A stretch of DNA of 30,152 nt, from positions 1 through 30,152 of IMG/VR virus record IMGVR_UViG_3300023176_003427; one strand, written 5' to 3'. Source of the DNA: a virus. Position numbers and translations under genes: made by a program. Position 1 is the first letter of the stretch, and every line of letters starts with the position of its first letter. Shown in pieces: positions 28,081-30,152 of the stretch. The notes beneath the pieces are model-generated. The model was given only the letters and a program-made list of their open reading frames with translations. It ran no database searches and was not told where the DNA came from.

Positions 28081-30090
28081 TTACTTCGTTGTTGCTCGGA
28101 ACGTTCCGTCCCAATCCTTGGGTTTGCCTGATTCGATACGAGCCTTCATGTTGGCGTAATATTCGGCCATGTTCTCATGGAACTCCTTGGCTATATCTAA
28201 TCTCTTGAGTGCTTCCGTCCAATCTCCTGCGTAATATGATTCCAGGAACTGCCTGTGGTGTTCGGACTCCTTGGCCACGGTGTATATCTTGACACCTATT
28301 GTCTTGCCTTTGACTGCTATGCAATCAAGTTCGAACACGTTTATCTTGTCTTTGACTCGCCTTGCTGTCTCAGGTCCAAGCACTATCCGGACACCGTACG
28401 TCTTTGACTGTCCCTCCAGCCTCGCGGCCAGGTTCACTCCATCTCCAAGGCAGGTGTAGTCGAAGCGTTGGTCGGATCCCATGTTGCCCACCACGACCTC
28501 CGCAGTGTTTATACCCAATCCCATTCCAAAGGCCGGTATGCCCTCCTGCTGTACTTCCTCGTTGAACTTGTCAAGGCTGTCCAACATCTTGATACCCGTC
28601 CAAACGGCGTTCTCCGCGTGATCCCAATCATCCAGTGGTGCGTTCCAGAAAGCCATCTGTGCGTCACCTATGTACTTGTCTATGGTGCCCTTGTTGTTCA
28701 GTATCTCTCGGGTCATTGCCGTCATGTATCTGTTCATTATTCTCGTAAGTCCTTGCACGTCCTCACCATAGTGTTCTGAAATGGAAGTGAATCCCCTGAC
28801 GTCAGTGAACATTATTGATAGGTTCCTTGATTCGCCACCCAACTTCAATAGGTCGGGATTCTTCTGTAGTTGTGCCACCATGTCTGGTGATAGGTATGTG
28901 CCGAACTGTTTCTTGATCTGTTGTTTGAGGCTGAACTCTTTGACGAAACGATTGAACACTGCGTGGAATCCTGTGATAGTGGTCACGAGTATGATCCAAC
29001 TGGCGTCCCAGAGTTGTAGGTGTTTCACGAAATAGAAATATGCTCCATAGGCCGTGCCTGACCACACAGTCAGTAGTACAGCACCCACCAACCAGTAGGG
29101 AGCGAATCCCGCCAACAATATTATTATGATTGCTAACACACCGGCCGCAACATATTCAAGGAACGTGGCAGTGTCCAGCCTAACGATGTTCTCACCATTC
29201 AACACGGTCTGTAAACTGACCGCCATCGCTGTGTGACTGTACTGCTCTCCATTTGGAGTTGCTATAATCGTGCTGATACCTTGGGCGGTGTTGCCTATTA
29301 TCACAGTCTTGCCCGCCACTGACGTGAAGTCATCCGTGATGCTGATCGTTTCAAACTGCTTGTTCCATCTCAGCCATATCCTTGCGTACTGGTCTGTTTT
29401 AATTGTTTTGAATTTTGGTACCCTTAGTGCTATCACTCCACCTTCGCTGGCTTTGACTTGATAACTGGGATCACCAACTGCGACCCTGATAACCTCCAAT
29501 GCCACACTTGGATAGACTTCTTCACCCACCCTCATCAGCAATGGGAGTCTCCTCACCACACCATCTATCTCGGGCGTAGTGTTGACCACACCAACACCGT
29601 CAACGTTGTCTCCTAACAAAGGTATCGGTCCCAGCATTCCTGGCCATTCGAACAACCAAGGCATGGGATCTCCTATCTTGGCCACACCTCGTGGCACTGC
29701 GTTCTTGTTCGTCTGTGTTGTGCCCGCCTGTGCTATCACGATCCCGTTCTGCACCAATGCCTGTGCCAGGTCCATGTCTCCTCCCAACCTGTCCTCCTCT
29801 GAGAACAATATTGGCAGTACGATTATGCCCGCACCCGCTTCTCTCAATCTCCAGATCACATCTGCGAGTACCGTCCTCTTCCAAGGCCACTGTCCGTTCT
29901 GTTCTATGCTCTTCTCGTCTATCTCTACAATCACCACATCCTCACTCATAGTGGGAGCGTCGTATTTCTGTATTAGGTCAAAACTTTTTAATCTTGCTGT
30001 CTCTTTCACGAATGGATCCTTGAGACCCCACGTCATTAACACCGCCAGTGTTATGAACGCCAGTGTCCAGTGTGTAAGTATCCGTTTCAT
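28081..30090 (-). CDS. CHASE2-domain class III adenylate cyclase
   Basis: 669 aa from ATG 30090, overlapping the upstream stop as ATGA. The N-terminal membrane segment (8-24) is followed by an extracytoplasmic CHASE2 sensor (about 30-300), then three membrane segments (about 311-378). The catalytic domain (about 420-610) has metal ligands Asp430 (MFTDVRGFT) and Asp476, and substrate residues Lys472 (DKYIGD) and Thr546 (DYTCLGD). The transition-state residues are Asn553 and Arg557 (GVNLAARLEG). The Lys/Thr pair is the class IIIb adenylate-cyclase type, so cAMP rather than cGMP is expected. No essential residue is missing. The C-terminal 55 residues form a short helical extension. It is complete and presumably active; how it serves the phage is unknown. 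Confidence 0.9.
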   Translation of the reverse strand: MKRILTHWTLAFITLAVLMTWGLKDPFVKETARLKSFDLIQKYDAPTMSEDVVIVEIDEKSIEQNGQWPWKRTVLADVIWRLREAGAGIIVLPILFSEEDRLGGDMDLAQALVQNGIVIAQAGTTQTNKNAVPRGVAKIGDPMPWLFEWPGMLGPIPLLGDNVDGVGVVNTTPEIDGVVRRLPLLMRVGEEVYPSVALEVIRVAVGDPSYQVKASEGGVIALRVPKFKTIKTDQYARIWLRWNKQFETISITDDFTSVAGKTVIIGNTAQGISTIIATPNGEQYSHTAMAVSLQTVLNGENIVRLDTATFLEYVAAGVLAIIIILLAGFAPYWLVGAVLLTVWSGTAYGAYFYFVKHLQLWDASWIILVTTITGFHAVFNRFVKEFSLKQQIKKQFGTYLSPDMVAQLQKNPDLLKLGGESRNLSIMFTDVRGFTSISEHYGEDVQGLTRIMNRYMTAMTREILNNKGTIDKYIGDAQMAFWNAPLDDWDHAENAVWTGIKMLDSLDKFNEEVQQEGIPAFGMGLGINTAEVVVGNMGSDQRFDYTCLGDGVNLAARLEGQSKTYGVRIVLGPETARRVKDKINVFELDCIAVKGKTIGVKIYTVAKESEHHRQFLESYYAGDWTEALKRLDIAKEFHENMAEYYANMKARIESGKPKDWDGTFRATTK

Positions 30091-30152
30091 CCCCTGATGC
30101 CCTCTGTTGCTTTCCTCATGAACTTATAATTGATCCATTCCTCGAATCTATC
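30087..30152 (-). CDS. C-terminal end of an unidentified protein, N-terminus outside window
   Basis: 22 codons including the stop (TGA at 30089-30087), reading DRFEEWINYKFMRKATEGIR then Gly. The stop overlaps the cyclase ATG (ATGA), so the cyclase is probably translated by coupling from an upstream gene and belongs to an operon that extends past the window. The fragment is charged and helical with no recognisable motif. Confidence 0.55.
   Translation of the reverse strand, partial: DRFEEWINYKFMRKATEGIRG

Noticed and set aside
1-30152. tRNA genes, CRISPR arrays, insertion sequences, integrase or attachment sites
   Set aside because: No cloverleaf, regular repeat-spacer array, transposase or recombinase signature was found on reading; the window looks like lytic phage DNA.

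Overview
The window reads as part of a T4-superfamily marine myovirus, related in content to cyanophages and pelagiphages. The evidence is a gp44-type clamp loader, a gp31/GroES-like co-chaperonin, a DexA-like exonuclease, T4-late-like promoter octamers (NATAAATA), and a 10 kb fibre block whose N-terminal domains have the GTGD-LR-A--KIN-NF-ELY pattern known from marine myoviruses. By eye the base composition is about 45% GC, higher than typical pelagiphages. No host marker is present, so the host cannot be named. Nearly all genes are on the minus strand. The exceptions are a small basic ORF pair (2.5 kb), a zinc-finger gene (18.7 kb) and two tandem membrane proteins (27.5-28.1 kb).

Layout from low to high coordinate. 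1-1.2 kb: lysis cassette, read right to left as M15 endopeptidase, coiled-coil i-spanin-like protein and overlapping lipoprotein (o-spanin-like). 1.2-2.4 kb: two conserved-looking phage proteins, one split by an apparent -1 frameshift. 2.8-5.5 kb: gp44 clamp loader, UV-damage endonuclease and a ParB-like protein. 5.4-8.0 kb: zinc-finger protein, GroES-like protein, a DnaE-like stub and unknowns. 8.0-18.7 kb: fibre/adhesin block of seven structural genes plus one 52-aa gene; five share an N-terminal motif, one has immunoglobulin-like (He_PIG) repeats and one is lectin-like. 19-25.9 kb: accessory genes, comprising two GNGESR-motif proteins, an A-type Fe-S carrier, a DxD glycosyltransferase, a QueD-family protein, an LSm-like protein, an MBD4-like glycosylase, a HIT protein and a DEDDh exonuclease. 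26-27.4 kb: radical SAM enzyme and a small exported protein. 27.5-30.1 kb: two paralogous membrane proteins, then a CHASE2 adenylate cyclase.

Two promoter classes follow gene function. Sigma70-type promoters (TTGACA or TAGACA, 16-18 nt, TATAAT-like) precede gp44, UvdE, the GroES-like gene, the LSm-like gene, the glycosylase, the exonuclease and the radical SAM gene. NATAAATA elements precede lysis and fibre genes. In many cases the -10-like element lies only 5-9 nt before the ATG, so transcription should start at or next to the start codon. Genes with longer leaders, or inside operons, more often have a Shine-Dalgarno sequence. This suggests widespread leaderless initiation and is the most unusual regulatory signal in the window.

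The best candidates for new biology are the phage-encoded CHASE2 adenylate cyclase beside the paralogous membrane pair, the leaderless promoter architecture, the DnaE-like stub that ends just before the polymerase catalytic aspartates, and the MBD4-like glycosylase. All assignments come from reading motifs by eye; no database search was run.
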